From Streptomyces sp. M41(2017) (GTDB lineage Bacteria > Actinomycetota > Actinomycetes > Streptomycetales > Streptomycetaceae), in NCBI RefSeq assembly GCF_002078175.1, contig NZ_MWFK01000002.1, positions 806,001 to 870,000 of the forward strand: a stretch of 64,000 bases of DNA, written 5' to 3'. Positions 1-9,160 of the stretch are shown piece by piece; positions within the stretch are counted from its first letter, which is position 1; each line of letters opens with the position of its first letter. A model generated the notes under the pieces. That model saw only the letters and a program-made list of their open reading frames with translations, was not told the origin of the DNA and searched no databases. Made by a program: the position numbers and the translations under genes.

Positions 1-1425
1 AGCGGTGTGATCGCCACACTCGCCTTCGCCGGCACCGTGGCGGCGATCATGCAGACGCTGGTCACTCCGCTCATCGCCGAGCTGCCGCAGATCCTGCACA
101 CCACCCCCGCGAACAGCGCCTGGGTGATCACCGTGACGCTGCTCGTCGCCGCCGTCTGCGTGCCGGTCTCCGGCCGGCTGGGCGACCTGCTCGGCAAGCG
201 GCGGATGCTGCTCGCCTGTTCCGTCCCGCTCGTGGTCGGCTCGGTCGTCTGCGCGCTGTCCTCGTCCGTCACGCCGATGATCGTCGGGCGCGGCCTGCAG
301 GGCATGGGCATGGGCATGGTCCCGCTGGGCATCGCCCTGCTGCGCGACGTCGTACCCGCGGAGAAGCTGAGCTCGGCGATCGCGCTGGTCAGCGCCTCGA
401 TGGGCATCGGCGGCGGGCTGGGCCTGCCCATCTCCGCGGCCGTCGCGCAGTACGCGAACTGGCGTGTGCTCTTCTGGGGTTCGGCGGTCCTCGCCGTCGT
501 CATCGGGACACTGATCTGGTTCCTCGTCCCCGACGTGCCGGCCGGCTCCAAGGGTCAGCGCTTCGACGTCCTCGGGGCGCTCGGGCTGGGCGTCGGCCTG
601 GTGTGCCTGCTCCTCGGCGTCTCCAAGGGCGCCGACTGGGGCTGGGGTTCCGCCACGACGCTCGGACTGCTCGTCGGCGCCGTCGTGGTCCTCGTCGCCT
701 GGGGCGCCTGGGAACTGCGCACCCGGGACCCGCTGGTCGACCTGCGCACGACGGGCCGCCCCCGCGTCCTGCTGACCAACGTCGCCTCGATCTTCGTCGG
801 GTTCGGCATGTACGCCAGCATGCTGATCATCCCGCAGCTGCTCCAGTTCCCCGAGAGCACCGGCTACGGCCTGGGGCAGTCGATGCTCGCGGCCGGCCTG
901 TGGATGGCGCCGGGCGGCATCATGATGATGATCGTCTCCCCCTTCGGCGGGAAGCTCACCGATGCCCGCGGCCCGAAGTTCACCCTGGTCTGCGGTGTCC
1001 TGATCATCGCCCTCGGCTACGGTCTCTCGCTGGCCCTGATGAGCACGGCCTGGGGTCTCATGCTCGTCGGCATGGTCGTCAGCAGCGGGGTCGGACTCGC
1101 CTACGGCTCCATGCCCGCGCTCATCATGAGTTCCGTGCCCCTCTCCGAGACCGCCGCGGCCAACGGGTTCAACACCCTCATGCGCTCGCTCGGCACCTCG
1201 GTGGGGTCGGCGGTCGTCGGCGTCGTCCTCGCGCAGATGACGACCACCGCGGGCGGCTACACCTTCACCTCCGAGAACGGTTTCCGCACCGGGCTCGTCG
1301 TCGGCGGCTGCGTCGCCCTGGTCGCCGCGGCGATCGCGGCCGTCATCCCGGCGGTCCGTGCCACGGCCGGTACCGACACGGCGGGCCCGACGGCCGCGCC
1401 CGAGGTGACCGCCGCCGCGCGCTGA
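1..1425 (+). CDS. MFS drug-efflux transporter, DHA2 family (5' truncated by window edge)
   Basis: Proton-coupled multidrug exporter of the major facilitator superfamily, inner membrane. The reading frame is open to base 1, so the true start lies upstream; the GTG at 7 is probably internal. About 472 residues are visible, almost the full length of a 14-helix DHA2 protein. The loop between helices 2 and 3 carries the MFS signature GRLGDLLGKRR (around residue 60), followed by alternating hydrophobic segments to the end. The C-terminal tail is Ala/Pro-rich and soluble. A terminator with a T-run follows 31 bases after the stop, so this is the last gene of its transcript. The substrate cannot be told from sequence. 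Confidence 0.9.
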   Translation, partial: SGVIATLAFAGTVAAIMQTLVTPLIAELPQILHTTPANSAWVITVTLLVAAVCVPVSGRLGDLLGKRRMLLACSVPLVVGSVVCALSSSVTPMIVGRGLQGMGMGMVPLGIALLRDVVPAEKLSSAIALVSASMGIGGGLGLPISAAVAQYANWRVLFWGSAVLAVVIGTLIWFLVPDVPAGSKGQRFDVLGALGLGVGLVCLLLGVSKGADWGWGSATTLGLLVGAVVVLVAWGAWELRTRDPLVDLRTTGRPRVLLTNVASIFVGFGMYASMLIIPQLLQFPESTGYGLGQSMLAAGLWMAPGGIMMMIVSPFGGKLTDARGPKFTLVCGVLIIALGYGLSLALMSTAWGLMLVGMVVSSGVGLAYGSMPALIMSSVPLSETAAANGFNTLMRSLGTSVGSAVVGVVLAQMTTTAGGYTFTSENGFRTGLVVGGCVALVAAAIAAVIPAVRATAGTDTAGPTAAPEVTAAAR

Positions 1426-1456
1426 CACCGCGGGCCGAAAGGCGGTCCGCACCTGT

Positions 1457-1500
1457 CTCGGGCAGGCGGTCGGCCCGGCTGCCTGCCCGAGCCGGTTTTC
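1457..1500 (+). terminator. Rho-independent terminator after the MFS gene
   Basis: Perfect 11-bp stem (arms 1457-1467 and 1481-1491) with a 13-base GC-rich loop, followed within 4 bases by TTTT. It lies between the convergent MFS gene and the GNAT gene and is best oriented for the MFS transcript. Confidence 0.75.
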
Positions 1501-1586
1501 CCGGACGCGAGCCGTACGTCCTTCCCGGAGACCAACGGAAGGCCGTGCGGCGCTCGCGTCCGTCAACTCCCTTTCGGCGCGCGCCC

Positions 1587-2216
1587 CTACGCGACCACCG
1601 TGGACCTGCCGAGGTAGGTGAGCGGCCCCGGGTCGGCGACAGGTATCTCGTGGAAGTCGAGCCGGTCGTAGAACGCCCGGGCCGCCTTGTTCGCGGTGAC
1701 CATGCCGAGATGGACGGCGGGCACCCCGCGGTCGTGCAGCGCGGCCAGCAGGGTGTGCATCAACGCCCGTCCGTGACCGCGGCGTTGATACGCCGGCAGC
1801 AGGTCGATGTGCAGGTGCGCGGGATACGCGGCCAGTTCGGCGAGGACCATGCGTTCGGGGGTGTGCAGCAGCCCGACCATCTCCTCCGCGGGCGAGCGCG
1901 GCACCCCCGTGAGCGGCGGATAGCGGTGCGTGACCCGCGGGATCCAGGACTCCCGGAACCGCGCGACGAACGCCTCGGTGTCCGCCGTACCGATGACGTA
2001 GCCCACCGCCCGCCCGCCGTCGTCGAGGACGAAGGCGAGTTCGGGCTCCAGATGACAGTAGGGCTCCGCGAAGATCGCCGGCATCAGCCCCTCGTCGGGG
2101 AACAGGCCACGTGAGTCCCCTCCCTCGTCCGCGGTGCTCACACAGACGTCGGCGACGGCGGACCGGTCGGCGGGCCGGTAGGGACGAATGCTCGGCGATG
2201 CGCTCATGCACGGCAT
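1587..2216 (-). CDS. GNAT family N-acetyltransferase
   Basis: Predicted acetyl-CoA dependent N-acetyltransferase, 209 residues. The acetyl-CoA pyrophosphate loop is visible as QRRGHGRA at about residues 144-151, preceded by the strand LHIDLLP. It is followed by the C-terminal helix and the NKAARAFYDRLDF motif (about 176-188) typical of the fold. I chose the ATG at 2216 because AAGG lies 7 bases upstream; a second in-frame ATG is at 2207. The arrangement resembles GNAT proteins related to the C-terminal domain of bacterial O-GlcNAcase-like proteins, but the acceptor is unknown. Monocistronic, convergent with the MFS gene. Confidence 0.85.
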   Translation of the reverse strand: MPCMSASPSIRPYRPADRSAVADVCVSTADEGGDSRGLFPDEGLMPAIFAEPYCHLEPELAFVLDDGGRAVGYVIGTADTEAFVARFRESWIPRVTHRYPPLTGVPRSPAEEMVGLLHTPERMVLAELAAYPAHLHIDLLPAYQRRGHGRALMHTLLAALHDRGVPAVHLGMVTANKAARAFYDRLDFHEIPVADPGPLTYLGRSTVVA

Positions 2217-2411
2217 GGTGACGCCTTGGGAGCGCTCCCACAAGGGGGTGGAACAGCATTCGCCCGGACCTACGGGGGCCACCCGCTCGGATGTACGGGG
2301 GCCGCTCCTCCGCGGACGCGGCGGACACGACGGACGCGCGGCAGCCGTGTGAAGCGGCTGCCGCGCGCCTGCCACGTCCGGTCGCCTCCGGCCGGACGCG
2401 AGCCCAGGACC

Positions 2412-3908
2412 TCAGAACCGCGGGACCGGCGCCTGGCTCTCCACCAGTTCGGCGGCCTCCTCCGGAGTACCCACGGCGGGCGGCGAGCCGGCCAGCGGCT
2501 GCCGAGCGGTCTCCTTCATGCAGGCCACCGCGACGACGCCGACGAGGGCCGCCCCCATCGCGTAGTAGGCGGGCATCAGTTCGCTTCCGGTCACCGAGAT
2601 GAGCGCGGTGATCACCAGCGGGGTCGTCCCGCCGAAGAGGGAGGCGGAGAGGTTGTAGCCGACCGAGAGCGACCCGTAGCGGACCTGGGTCGGGAACAGC
2701 GCGGGCAGGGCCGCCGACATCGTGCCGAGCATGCAGACCAGCGAGAGCCCCAGCATCAGCATGCCCGCCGACACCGCCGCCAGGCTGCCCTGCTGGACCA
2801 GCAGGAAGGCCGGGACGGACAGGACCAGGAAGCCGAGCATGCCGGCCATGAGCAGCGGCTTGCGGCCGAAGCGGTCGGAGAGCTTGCCGACCTGACTGAT
2901 GATCAGCATGAGCACCACCATGGTGACGATCAGGATGAGCAGCCCGTGCGTCTCGCTGTAGCCCATCTCGTCGGACAGGTAGGTCGGCATGTACGACAGC
3001 AGCATGTAGTCGGTGATGTTGTAGGCGCCGACCAGGCAGATGCACAGGATGAGCGTCGGCCAGTAGTCACGGAAGATCTTCGCGAGGTCTCCCTTGGCGG
3101 TCGTCTCCACGGCGGAGGCGGCGTCGGAGGCCTTGTGCGCGGACTCGTCCTCCAGCTTCCGGAACGCCGGCGTCTCGTCGAGGCGCAGTCGCAGATAGAG
3201 ACCGACGAGACCGATCGGCCCCGCCACCAGGAACGGCACGCGCCACCCCCAGGACTCCATGCCGTCGCTGCCCAGCGCGGAGGTCAGCACCGTGACCAGG
3301 CCGGCCGCGCCCACGTACCCGGCGAGCGTGCCCAGCTCCAGGAAGCTGCCGAAGAAGCCGCGGCGCCGGTCCGGCGCGTACTCGGCGATGAACGTGGAGG
3401 CACCGCCGTACTCGCCGCCCGTGGAGAAGCCCTGCACGAGACGGAACAGGATCAGCAGGACCGGGGCCCAGAAACCGATGGTGGCGTACGAGGGGATCAG
3501 CCCGATGGCGAAGGTGCCCACCGCCATCATGATCATGGTGACGGCCAGGACCTTCTTGCGGCCGATCCGGTCGCCCATGGGCCCGAAGACCATGCCGCCG
3601 AGCGGGCGGACCAGGAAGGACACGGCGAAGGTCGCGAACGACGACAGCAGCTGGACGGTGCCGTTCCCGGACGGGAAGAAGACGCGTCCGATGGTGACGG
3701 CGAGGTAGCTGTAGATGCCGAAGTCGAACCACTCCATGGCGTTGCCGAGCGACGCCGCCTTCACCGCGCGCTTGACCGCCGCCTCGTCCGTGACCGTGAT
3801 GTCGGTCCGCCGCAGCGGGGGATTCCTACGCCTCCGTACGGCTCTGAACAGCGCGCGATGACGCTTGACCGCCTCCGGATCGACAGGGTTCGTCTCGGTG
3901 ACCGCCAT
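2412..3908 (-). CDS. proP: MFS transporter of the metabolite:H+ symporter family, ProP-like (proline/betaine)
   Basis: Inner membrane proton symporter, 498 residues, close to the 500 of E. coli ProP. After a basic cytosolic N-terminus (about 1-50), the first helix opens with GNAMEWFDFGIYSYLA, the hallmark of the MHS family. The loop signature DRIGRKKVL follows (about 112-120), and a second one, DRFGRKPLL, sits after helix 8. The family takes up proline, glycine betaine or small dicarboxylates; osmolyte uptake is the best guess. The start ATG has GAGAGGA six bases upstream. Monocistronic. Sigma-dependent osmotic control would suit the stress genes nearby but is not shown by sequence. Confidence 0.88.
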   Translation of the reverse strand: MAVTETNPVDPEAVKRHRALFRAVRRRRNPPLRRTDITVTDEAAVKRAVKAASLGNAMEWFDFGIYSYLAVTIGRVFFPSGNGTVQLLSSFATFAVSFLVRPLGGMVFGPMGDRIGRKKVLAVTMIMMAVGTFAIGLIPSYATIGFWAPVLLILFRLVQGFSTGGEYGGASTFIAEYAPDRRRGFFGSFLELGTLAGYVGAAGLVTVLTSALGSDGMESWGWRVPFLVAGPIGLVGLYLRLRLDETPAFRKLEDESAHKASDAASAVETTAKGDLAKIFRDYWPTLILCICLVGAYNITDYMLLSYMPTYLSDEMGYSETHGLLILIVTMVVLMLIISQVGKLSDRFGRKPLLMAGMLGFLVLSVPAFLLVQQGSLAAVSAGMLMLGLSLVCMLGTMSAALPALFPTQVRYGSLSVGYNLSASLFGGTTPLVITALISVTGSELMPAYYAMGAALVGVVAVACMKETARQPLAGSPPAVGTPEEAAELVESQAPVPRF

Positions 3909-4396
3909 GAAGCGTCCTCTCTGCCTTCTGTGTTCTCTGCTCTGAGCCCAGGAGATGTCCAGAGACTCGTTTACTCGTTCGTGGCAGATGCAAACAGATT
4001 CACGGCAAGGATGATCTTCGTCACGCGCCGGCCGGGGTCCGGCACCGCGGCGGCGCCGTGTCCTCGCCGGGCGCTCGCTCGTTCACCGGCCATGTCACCA
4101 GCTGATCCGATCAACGGGCCGAAAGCCGTCGGTCCCCAGCACACGGCGGTCCCGACCGGCCGGGACCGGCACCGCCCCGACGCCTCCGCGGCGCCGGTCC
4201 CCCGCCGGTCCGAGGGCCGCGGGGCGCCGCCTGCCCCGGACCGGTCCGCCGTCGCCAACCGATGGTGCACCGTGATCTTCTGACCGGCGTCCTCCGCACC
4301 CCTTTTCCGCGCCCACTCGGCGCCCTCATCGCGCTTCTCGGCGATCCGGCCTCCGGACGGACTGCGTGGCCCGTGCCGGGCGGGGACACTCGACGT
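3909..4396. other. Intergenic region, 488 bases, no gene seen
   Basis: Divergent spacer between the ProP-like gene and the UBP-type zinc finger gene. The first 120 bases are relatively AT-rich and should carry the ProP-like promoter on the minus strand. The rest is GC-rich. Open frames on both strands lack credible ribosome binding sites and have Arg/Pro-rich shadow composition. No clear promoter or terminator could be assigned. Confidence 0.5.
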
Positions 4397-4732
4397 ATGA
4401 CACCGGACGACGCGACAGCGCAGGGCTGGGTGGTGGCGCCCGACGGCGGACGACCGCAGGGACGGAGCTGCTCCCACCGGGAGCAGGCCGTGCCCGCGAC
4501 CGGCCTCCCGGAACCGGAAGGGTGCGCGGAGTGCCTCGCCCGGGGCGGCACCTGGGTCCATCTGCGCGCCTGTCTGACCTGCGGTCATGTCGGCTGCTGC
4601 GACAGTTCGCGGGGGCAGCACGCCCACGCCCACCACGAGCGGTCCGGCCACCCGCTCGTCCGGTCGGTGGAGCCGGGCGAGACCTGGGCGTGGTGCTACG
4701 AGGACGAGGTCTTCCTGCGGCCCGGACCGTGA
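4397..4732 (+). CDS. Stand-alone UBP-type zinc finger protein
   Basis: Small protein of 111 residues made almost entirely of a UBP (ZnF-UBP/DAXX-type) zinc finger. Visible ligands include C29 and H31, C46xxC49, C62xxC65, C69, and a His-rich stretch HAHAHHERSGHP (about 76-87), ending with WCYEDEVF. In eukaryotes the fold binds the C-terminus of ubiquitin. In actinobacteria the same finger occurs alone, with unknown partner. I chose the ATG at 4397 because GGGGA lies 10 bases upstream and homologous sequence begins just after it; an upstream ATG at 4262 lacks a ribosome binding site. Monocistronic; the next gene starts 193 bases later. Confidence 0.8.
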   Translation: MTPDDATAQGWVVAPDGGRPQGRSCSHREQAVPATGLPEPEGCAECLARGGTWVHLRACLTCGHVGCCDSSRGQHAHAHHERSGHPLVRSVEPGETWAWCYEDEVFLRPGP

Positions 4733-4925
4733 GGAGCTCCCGTGCGCTGCCGACCGCCGCCGCCCCCGGACCCCGGCGGCGCGCGACGGCCCTCCGCCGG
4801 ACGGAACTAGGGCGTCCGTGTCCGACGGCCGGCGCGGAGGGACGGTGGGGCAACGCGGACCGTGCGACCCGCGCATGCCATGCTGGAGTTCCGGATCATG
4901 ACGCGGGAGCGGGGAAAAGCGCAGC

Positions 4926-7202
4926 GTGAGGACAGTGACCAGGCCGAGTCGGGCGGGGATCTGGGACCGGTACGCGGCCTCCGACCCGGGGTTGCTGCGG
5001 CTGATGGCCGGCCTCCGGACCGTCGGTGCCATCGCGTTGGCGCTCGCCGTCCTCAGCCTGCTCGGCGCCAATGTCACTCACATGGTGGCCGGTGCGATGA
5101 CCGCGATGGTCGGCACGTTCGCGATCAAGGAGAAGCAGCGCGGCGATCAGGCACGCACGCTTCTGCTCGGGCTGCCCGTCGCCATCGTCGCGATGACGCT
5201 CGGCGCGTGGCTGAACCACCATGTCGTCGCGGGCGACCTGTTCTTCGTCGCGCTCATCTTCACCGCGGTCTACAGCCGCCGGTTCGGCGACCGCGGGTGG
5301 GCGCTCGGGCTCATCGGGTTCCAGGTCTACTTCGTCTCGCTGTTCGTCGGCGTCACCTTCTCCACGCTCCCCGGACTCGTCGCGACGCTCGCCGTCGCGT
5401 TCGTCTGCAGTGCCGTCGTCCGCTTCGGGCTCGTCGTCGAGACACCCGAACGCGTCCTGCTGCGGCTGCGCGAGGCGTTCCGGGCGCGGCTCGCTCAACT
5501 GGTGTCCGCACAGATCGACCTCCTCGACGCCACTCCCGACCGGGCCGAGAAGGCGCTGGAGGACGTGCGGCAGAACACCGCGCGGCTGCACGAGAGCGCG
5601 ATGATGATCCAGGGCCGTCTGGAGGAGGGCACGAGCGACAGCACCGTCGCCTCGCTGCTCCAGCGCCGGGTGGCCGACGCGGAGATCTCCGCGGAGCGGC
5701 TCGGTGTCCTCATCCTCACCGCGCGCAGTGCCGAGCGGGCCGACACCCTCACCCTGCACCTGCCGGACGCGCCGCTGCCCGCGCCGGGCGACCGGCTGCT
5801 GCCGCAGCACGACACGACCGCGGTCCTGCGGCGCGATCTCGACGCGCTCCGGATGCTCGTCGCCCGGCCGGTCTCCGGGGAGCGCGGCACCGGTGTGGCC
5901 CAGGTCCGCAACCGCCTGCTCGGTTACCGGGACGAGGAGAACCTGCCGCGCGCCTCGGCCGCCGTGCAGGACGTGTTCCGCGGTATCGGCGAGGCGGCGC
6001 GCTCCGTGCTCGGTCTGCGGCTGGCGCTCGACGGGCCCCAGGACGAGTCGGACGACTCGCCGGAGACGACGCGTTCGCGCGAGGAGCTCGACGCCGAGGA
6101 CGTCGCCATCGCGGGCGCCGAGGAGGCCGAGGAGGACGAATCGGCGCGCAAGGGTCTGCAGCGGCCGACGACGCGCGCGGCGGTGCAGGTCTCGGTCGGT
6201 TCGGCCCTCGCCATCGTCGGCGGGGAGTTCCTGTCCACCCAGCGCTGGTACTGGGCGGTGCTGACCTGCTGGGTCGTCTTCCTCAACACGTCCTCGACCG
6301 GGGAGATCCTGGTCAAGGGCTACCGCCGGCTGCTCGGGACCGTACTCGGCGTCGTCGCGGGTGTCGGCCTGGCCGGTGTGGTCGGTGACCACACCTGGAT
6401 CGCGTTCACGCTGGTGCTGCTGTTCATCTTCGCGATGTTCTTCACCGCCCCGCTGTCGTACGCCCTGATGTCGTTCTTCGTGACGGCGATGCTGGGACTG
6501 CTGTACACGCTCCTCAACACCTACAGCGCCTCGGTGCTCTTCCTGCGCATCGAGGAGACGGCGCTCGGTGCCGCCTGCGGGGTGGTGGCGGCGGCCCTGG
6601 TGCTGCCGGTGCCCACGGACCGGCGTACCGACGAGCTCCTCGCCACCGTGCTGACCCGGCTCGGGGACGTCAGCAGCGCGGCGGTGGACCAGTTGAGCGG
6701 TGGGGTGGCGCTCGATCTGCTCGACAAGGCGCGTGACCTCGACACGGCGCTGGAGGATCTGCGGTCCTCCACGCAGCCGTTGACGCACCCGATCACCCCG
6801 CTCAGGGCCCGTCGCCAGACCGCCCGCTATCTCGTCGCCCTGCTGGAGACCTGCGCGTACCACGCCCGGTCGCTGGCGGCGACGGCCGAACTCCTGCCCT
6901 ACAGCCGGACGGTGGCGGCCGACCCGCGGCTCAAGCTCGCCGGCCGGCGCATCCGCCACAACATCGACGTCCTCGTCGCGCGGGTCGAGGACGAGAGCGC
7001 CGACGGGGTCGCGGAGACGGGTGCGAGTCTCGCCTCGATGCTGGAGCCGGACGCGCCGGGTCTCCCGCGCCACGACCGTGTCACGGGCCGGGTCCTGCGC
7101 CATCTCCAGCGCCTGGACGAGGGGGTGATCGGTCTGGCCCGCCCGCTCGGCGTGCAGGTCGCCACGCCCGAGAAGACCTCGCCGCGCAGTACCGCGCCGT
7201 AG
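4926..7202 (+). CDS. FUSC-family (fusaric acid resistance-like) inner membrane protein
   Basis: Large membrane protein, 758 residues. It has the duplicated layout of the FUSC/aromatic-acid exporter family: an N-terminal block of about six helices (residues 25-170), a long cytosolic middle region (180-410) with acidic stretches near 370-405, a second helical block (420-560), and a cytosolic helical C-terminus. GTG start at 4926; an in-frame GTG at 4935 is an alternative. The family exports aromatic acids or stays uncharacterised in actinobacteria. The gene ends 18 bases from the convergent Lrp gene and no terminator hairpin was found between them. Confidence 0.82.
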   Translation: MRTVTRPSRAGIWDRYAASDPGLLRLMAGLRTVGAIALALAVLSLLGANVTHMVAGAMTAMVGTFAIKEKQRGDQARTLLLGLPVAIVAMTLGAWLNHHVVAGDLFFVALIFTAVYSRRFGDRGWALGLIGFQVYFVSLFVGVTFSTLPGLVATLAVAFVCSAVVRFGLVVETPERVLLRLREAFRARLAQLVSAQIDLLDATPDRAEKALEDVRQNTARLHESAMMIQGRLEEGTSDSTVASLLQRRVADAEISAERLGVLILTARSAERADTLTLHLPDAPLPAPGDRLLPQHDTTAVLRRDLDALRMLVARPVSGERGTGVAQVRNRLLGYRDEENLPRASAAVQDVFRGIGEAARSVLGLRLALDGPQDESDDSPETTRSREELDAEDVAIAGAEEAEEDESARKGLQRPTTRAAVQVSVGSALAIVGGEFLSTQRWYWAVLTCWVVFLNTSSTGEILVKGYRRLLGTVLGVVAGVGLAGVVGDHTWIAFTLVLLFIFAMFFTAPLSYALMSFFVTAMLGLLYTLLNTYSASVLFLRIEETALGAACGVVAAALVLPVPTDRRTDELLATVLTRLGDVSSAAVDQLSGGVALDLLDKARDLDTALEDLRSSTQPLTHPITPLRARRQTARYLVALLETCAYHARSLAATAELLPYSRTVAADPRLKLAGRRIRHNIDVLVARVEDESADGVAETGASLASMLEPDAPGLPRHDRVTGRVLRHLQRLDEGVIGLARPLGVQVATPEKTSPRSTAP

Positions 7203-7220
7203 CCCCTGCGGGGCGTCCGT

Positions 7221-7661
7221 TCAGCCGACGTTCCAGAGGAACCGGTGCGTGTGGATCCCGAAGTACGGGAACGACTGCACCTGGCGGACCCCTTCGACCG
7301 GCCGCACGACGTCGTTGACGAAGTCCAGCAGCTCGCGCGGGCCCGCGCAGACGACCTCGGCGAACAGATCGAAGCCGCCCGAGGTCAGTACCGAGTAGAC
7401 CACCTCGGTCCGTTCGGCGAGCGTGTCGGCGACGGTCCGTGGGTCCCCGTCGACGCCGATGCCGAGCAGAGCCATCGCCTGGCCACCCATGCCCATCGGG
7501 TCGGTGACGCCGACGACCTGCACCGCCTGGGAGTCGAGCAGACGTTGCAGCCGCTGGCGGGCGGCGGACGCCGACAGGCCGACCTTCGGGCCGAGTTCGG
7601 CGTAGGCGATACGGCCGTCGATCTGCAGTTCGCGCAGGATGGCCTTGTCGATCTCGTCCAC
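7221..7661 (-). CDS. Lrp/AsnC family transcriptional regulator
   Basis: DNA-binding feast/famine regulator, 146 residues, the usual size. The N-terminal winged HTH (1-60) opens MDEIDKAILRELQIDGRIAY and has the recognition helix in VGLSASAARQRLQRL. The C-terminal RAM domain (65-146), which binds amino acids and drives oligomerisation, follows. It lies 43 bases downstream of the class III aminotransferase on the same strand, so the two are probably co-transcribed and the regulator probably controls that gene in response to an amino acid substrate or product. A candidate operator lies upstream of the aminotransferase promoter. Confidence 0.92.
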   Translation of the reverse strand: MDEIDKAILRELQIDGRIAYAELGPKVGLSASAARQRLQRLLDSQAVQVVGVTDPMGMGGQAMALLGIGVDGDPRTVADTLAERTEVVYSVLTSGGFDLFAEVVCAGPRELLDFVNDVVRPVEGVRQVQSFPYFGIHTHRFLWNVG

Positions 7662-7704
7662 GCGGTTCCTTTCCGTCCGGCTCGCAGGGGGTGAACGGCG
7701 GTGT

Positions 7705-9054
7705 TCAGCCGGCCAGTTCGGCGAGCGCGCCGGCGAAGACCTCGGTGTGCAGGTCGACGTCCCGCTCTGTGGTGTCGGGGCACATCAGCGCCATGTTGTG
7801 GAAGGGGGTGAGGAGGATGCCCCGGTTGGCGAGGTACAGGTGGAGGAAGTCCTCGAGTTCCGTGTCCGCGGCGGCCGCCGACGCGGTGCCGGTTCGCGGC
7901 GCGGGGTCGGCGAACCGGTACTCGGTACGGGCACCGAGGCGGCTCACCGACCAGGGCAGCTCCCACCGCTCGATACCCGCGCGCACCCCGGCCTCGAACC
8001 GCTCGGAGAGCTTCGCCATGGCGGCGAACGCCCCGTCGGTGAGGACGTGTTCGAGGGTGGCCCGCATCGCGGCGACGGAGAGGGCGTTCCCGGCGAGGGT
8101 GCCGCCGACCCCGCCCATGTCGATCAGGTCGAGGTCGGCGCGGCCCAGCAGTTGTTCGGCGAGGTCGGCCGAGAGGCCGTAGGCACCGGCCGGGATGCCC
8201 CCGCCGATCGCCTTGCCGATGGTGAGGATGTCCGGCTCCAGGCCCCAGGCCGCGGTGCAGCCGCCCGGTCCGGCGGAGAAGGTGTGCGTCTCGTCGTTGA
8301 TGAGGAGGGTGCCGTAGCGGCGGGTGAGCTCGCGGACCCCCTCCAGGTAGCCCGGTTCGGGCAGGACGATGCCGATGTTGGTGAGCGCGGGCTCCATGAG
8401 GACGGCGGCGACGTCTGCGTGGGCGAGTTCGCGCTCCAGCTGGGCGAGGTCGTTGAACTCGGCGACGCGGCTGGTGAGGGTGACGTCGCAGGGTGCGCCG
8501 ACGTTGCCGGGGCGGGCGGTGCCCTGTCCGTCGGGGCCGACCACGATCAGCGATTCGTCGACGCTGCCGTGGTAGCTGTAGCTGTTCACGAGGATCTTGG
8601 GGCGTCCGGTGACGGCCCGCGCGAGCCGGATCGACCAGCGGTTGGCGTCGGTCGCCGTGAGCGCGAAACTCCAGCGGGCGAGCCCGAAGCGGCGGGTCAG
8701 TTCGGCGCCGACCCACTCCGCCTCCTCGGTGGGCAGCATCGCGGTCGCGCCACCGCTCTCGGCGAAGCGGCGCTGCACGGCCCCGGCCACCACGGCCGGG
8801 GAGTGTCCGGCCATCGCGCCGGTGTCGCCGAGGCAGAAGTCGACGTACTCGTGACCGTCGATGTCCGTGACGCGGGCCCCACGTGCCGTGTCCAGGTACC
8901 GCGGAAAGGCTCCCGCCGTCTTGTTCATCCAGGTCATCGGGACCCTGCCGAACAGATGGTCGGCCCGTTCGTAGGCGGCCTTGGAGCGCGGGTTGCGGCG
9001 CTGGGCCTCGGCGCTCTCCCGGGCCAGGAGCTGCTGCAGACGGGTGCGGTCCAT
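7705..9054 (-). CDS. Class III (omega) PLP-dependent aminotransferase, glutamate-1-semialdehyde aminomutase-like
   Basis: Cytosolic PLP enzyme, 449 residues. Class III landmarks are in order: a PLP phosphate-region motif SYHGSVDES (159-167), NDETHT with the cofactor-contacting Asp254, and the Schiff-base Lys281 in LTIGKAIGGGIPAG. Overall similarity is to the HemL-like branch, but the Lrp partner and the absence of haem genes argue for transamination of an omega-amino or amino acid substrate. The ATG at 9054 has AAGGAGG seven bases upstream. First gene of a likely operon with the downstream Lrp gene. A sigma70-type promoter and a dyad operator are visible upstream. Confidence 0.9.
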   Translation of the reverse strand: MDRTRLQQLLARESAEAQRRNPRSKAAYERADHLFGRVPMTWMNKTAGAFPRYLDTARGARVTDIDGHEYVDFCLGDTGAMAGHSPAVVAGAVQRRFAESGGATAMLPTEEAEWVGAELTRRFGLARWSFALTATDANRWSIRLARAVTGRPKILVNSYSYHGSVDESLIVVGPDGQGTARPGNVGAPCDVTLTSRVAEFNDLAQLERELAHADVAAVLMEPALTNIGIVLPEPGYLEGVRELTRRYGTLLINDETHTFSAGPGGCTAAWGLEPDILTIGKAIGGGIPAGAYGLSADLAEQLLGRADLDLIDMGGVGGTLAGNALSVAAMRATLEHVLTDGAFAAMAKLSERFEAGVRAGIERWELPWSVSRLGARTEYRFADPAPRTGTASAAAADTELEDFLHLYLANRGILLTPFHNMALMCPDTTERDVDLHTEVFAGALAELAG

Positions 9055-9090
9055 CGAGGGCCTCCTTCGGTCCGGTGAACGAATAAGGCG

Positions 9091-9120
9091 ATGCTACGAA
9101 GGGATACGTCATCGGATCAA
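9091..9120 (-). promoter_or_regulatory. Candidate vegetative promoter for the aminotransferase-Lrp operon
   Basis: On the minus strand the -35 box TTGATC (9115-9120) is separated by 18 bases from the -10 box TAGCAT (9091-9096). The -10 fits TANNNT, and the leader to the ATG at 9054 would be about 30 bases. Confidence 0.5.
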
Positions 9121-9135
9121 GGTTCGACGACGGAT

Positions 9136-9160
9136 TCGATTGCGACTGCACGCGAATCGA
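9136..9160. promoter_or_regulatory. Candidate operator dyad upstream of the aminotransferase promoter
   Basis: Imperfect inverted repeat: TCGATTGCG (9136-9144) faces CGCGAATCGA (9151-9160), matched over 9 bp with one extra G. It sits 15 bases upstream of the -35 box, a position suited to an activator. The Lrp-type regulator encoded in the same operon is the obvious candidate to bind it. Confidence 0.35.

Noticed and set aside
603..2114. Long plus-strand frame overlapping the MFS and GNAT genes
   Set aside because: Arg/Pro/His-rich shadow of the MFS gene frame continuing antisense to the GNAT gene; no family motif and no ribosome binding site.
2226..4283. 685-codon plus-strand frame antisense to the ProP-like gene
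   Set aside because: Composition dominated by Arg, His, Gln and Gly as expected for the complement of a GC-rich membrane protein gene; the minus strand encodes a clear MFS protein.
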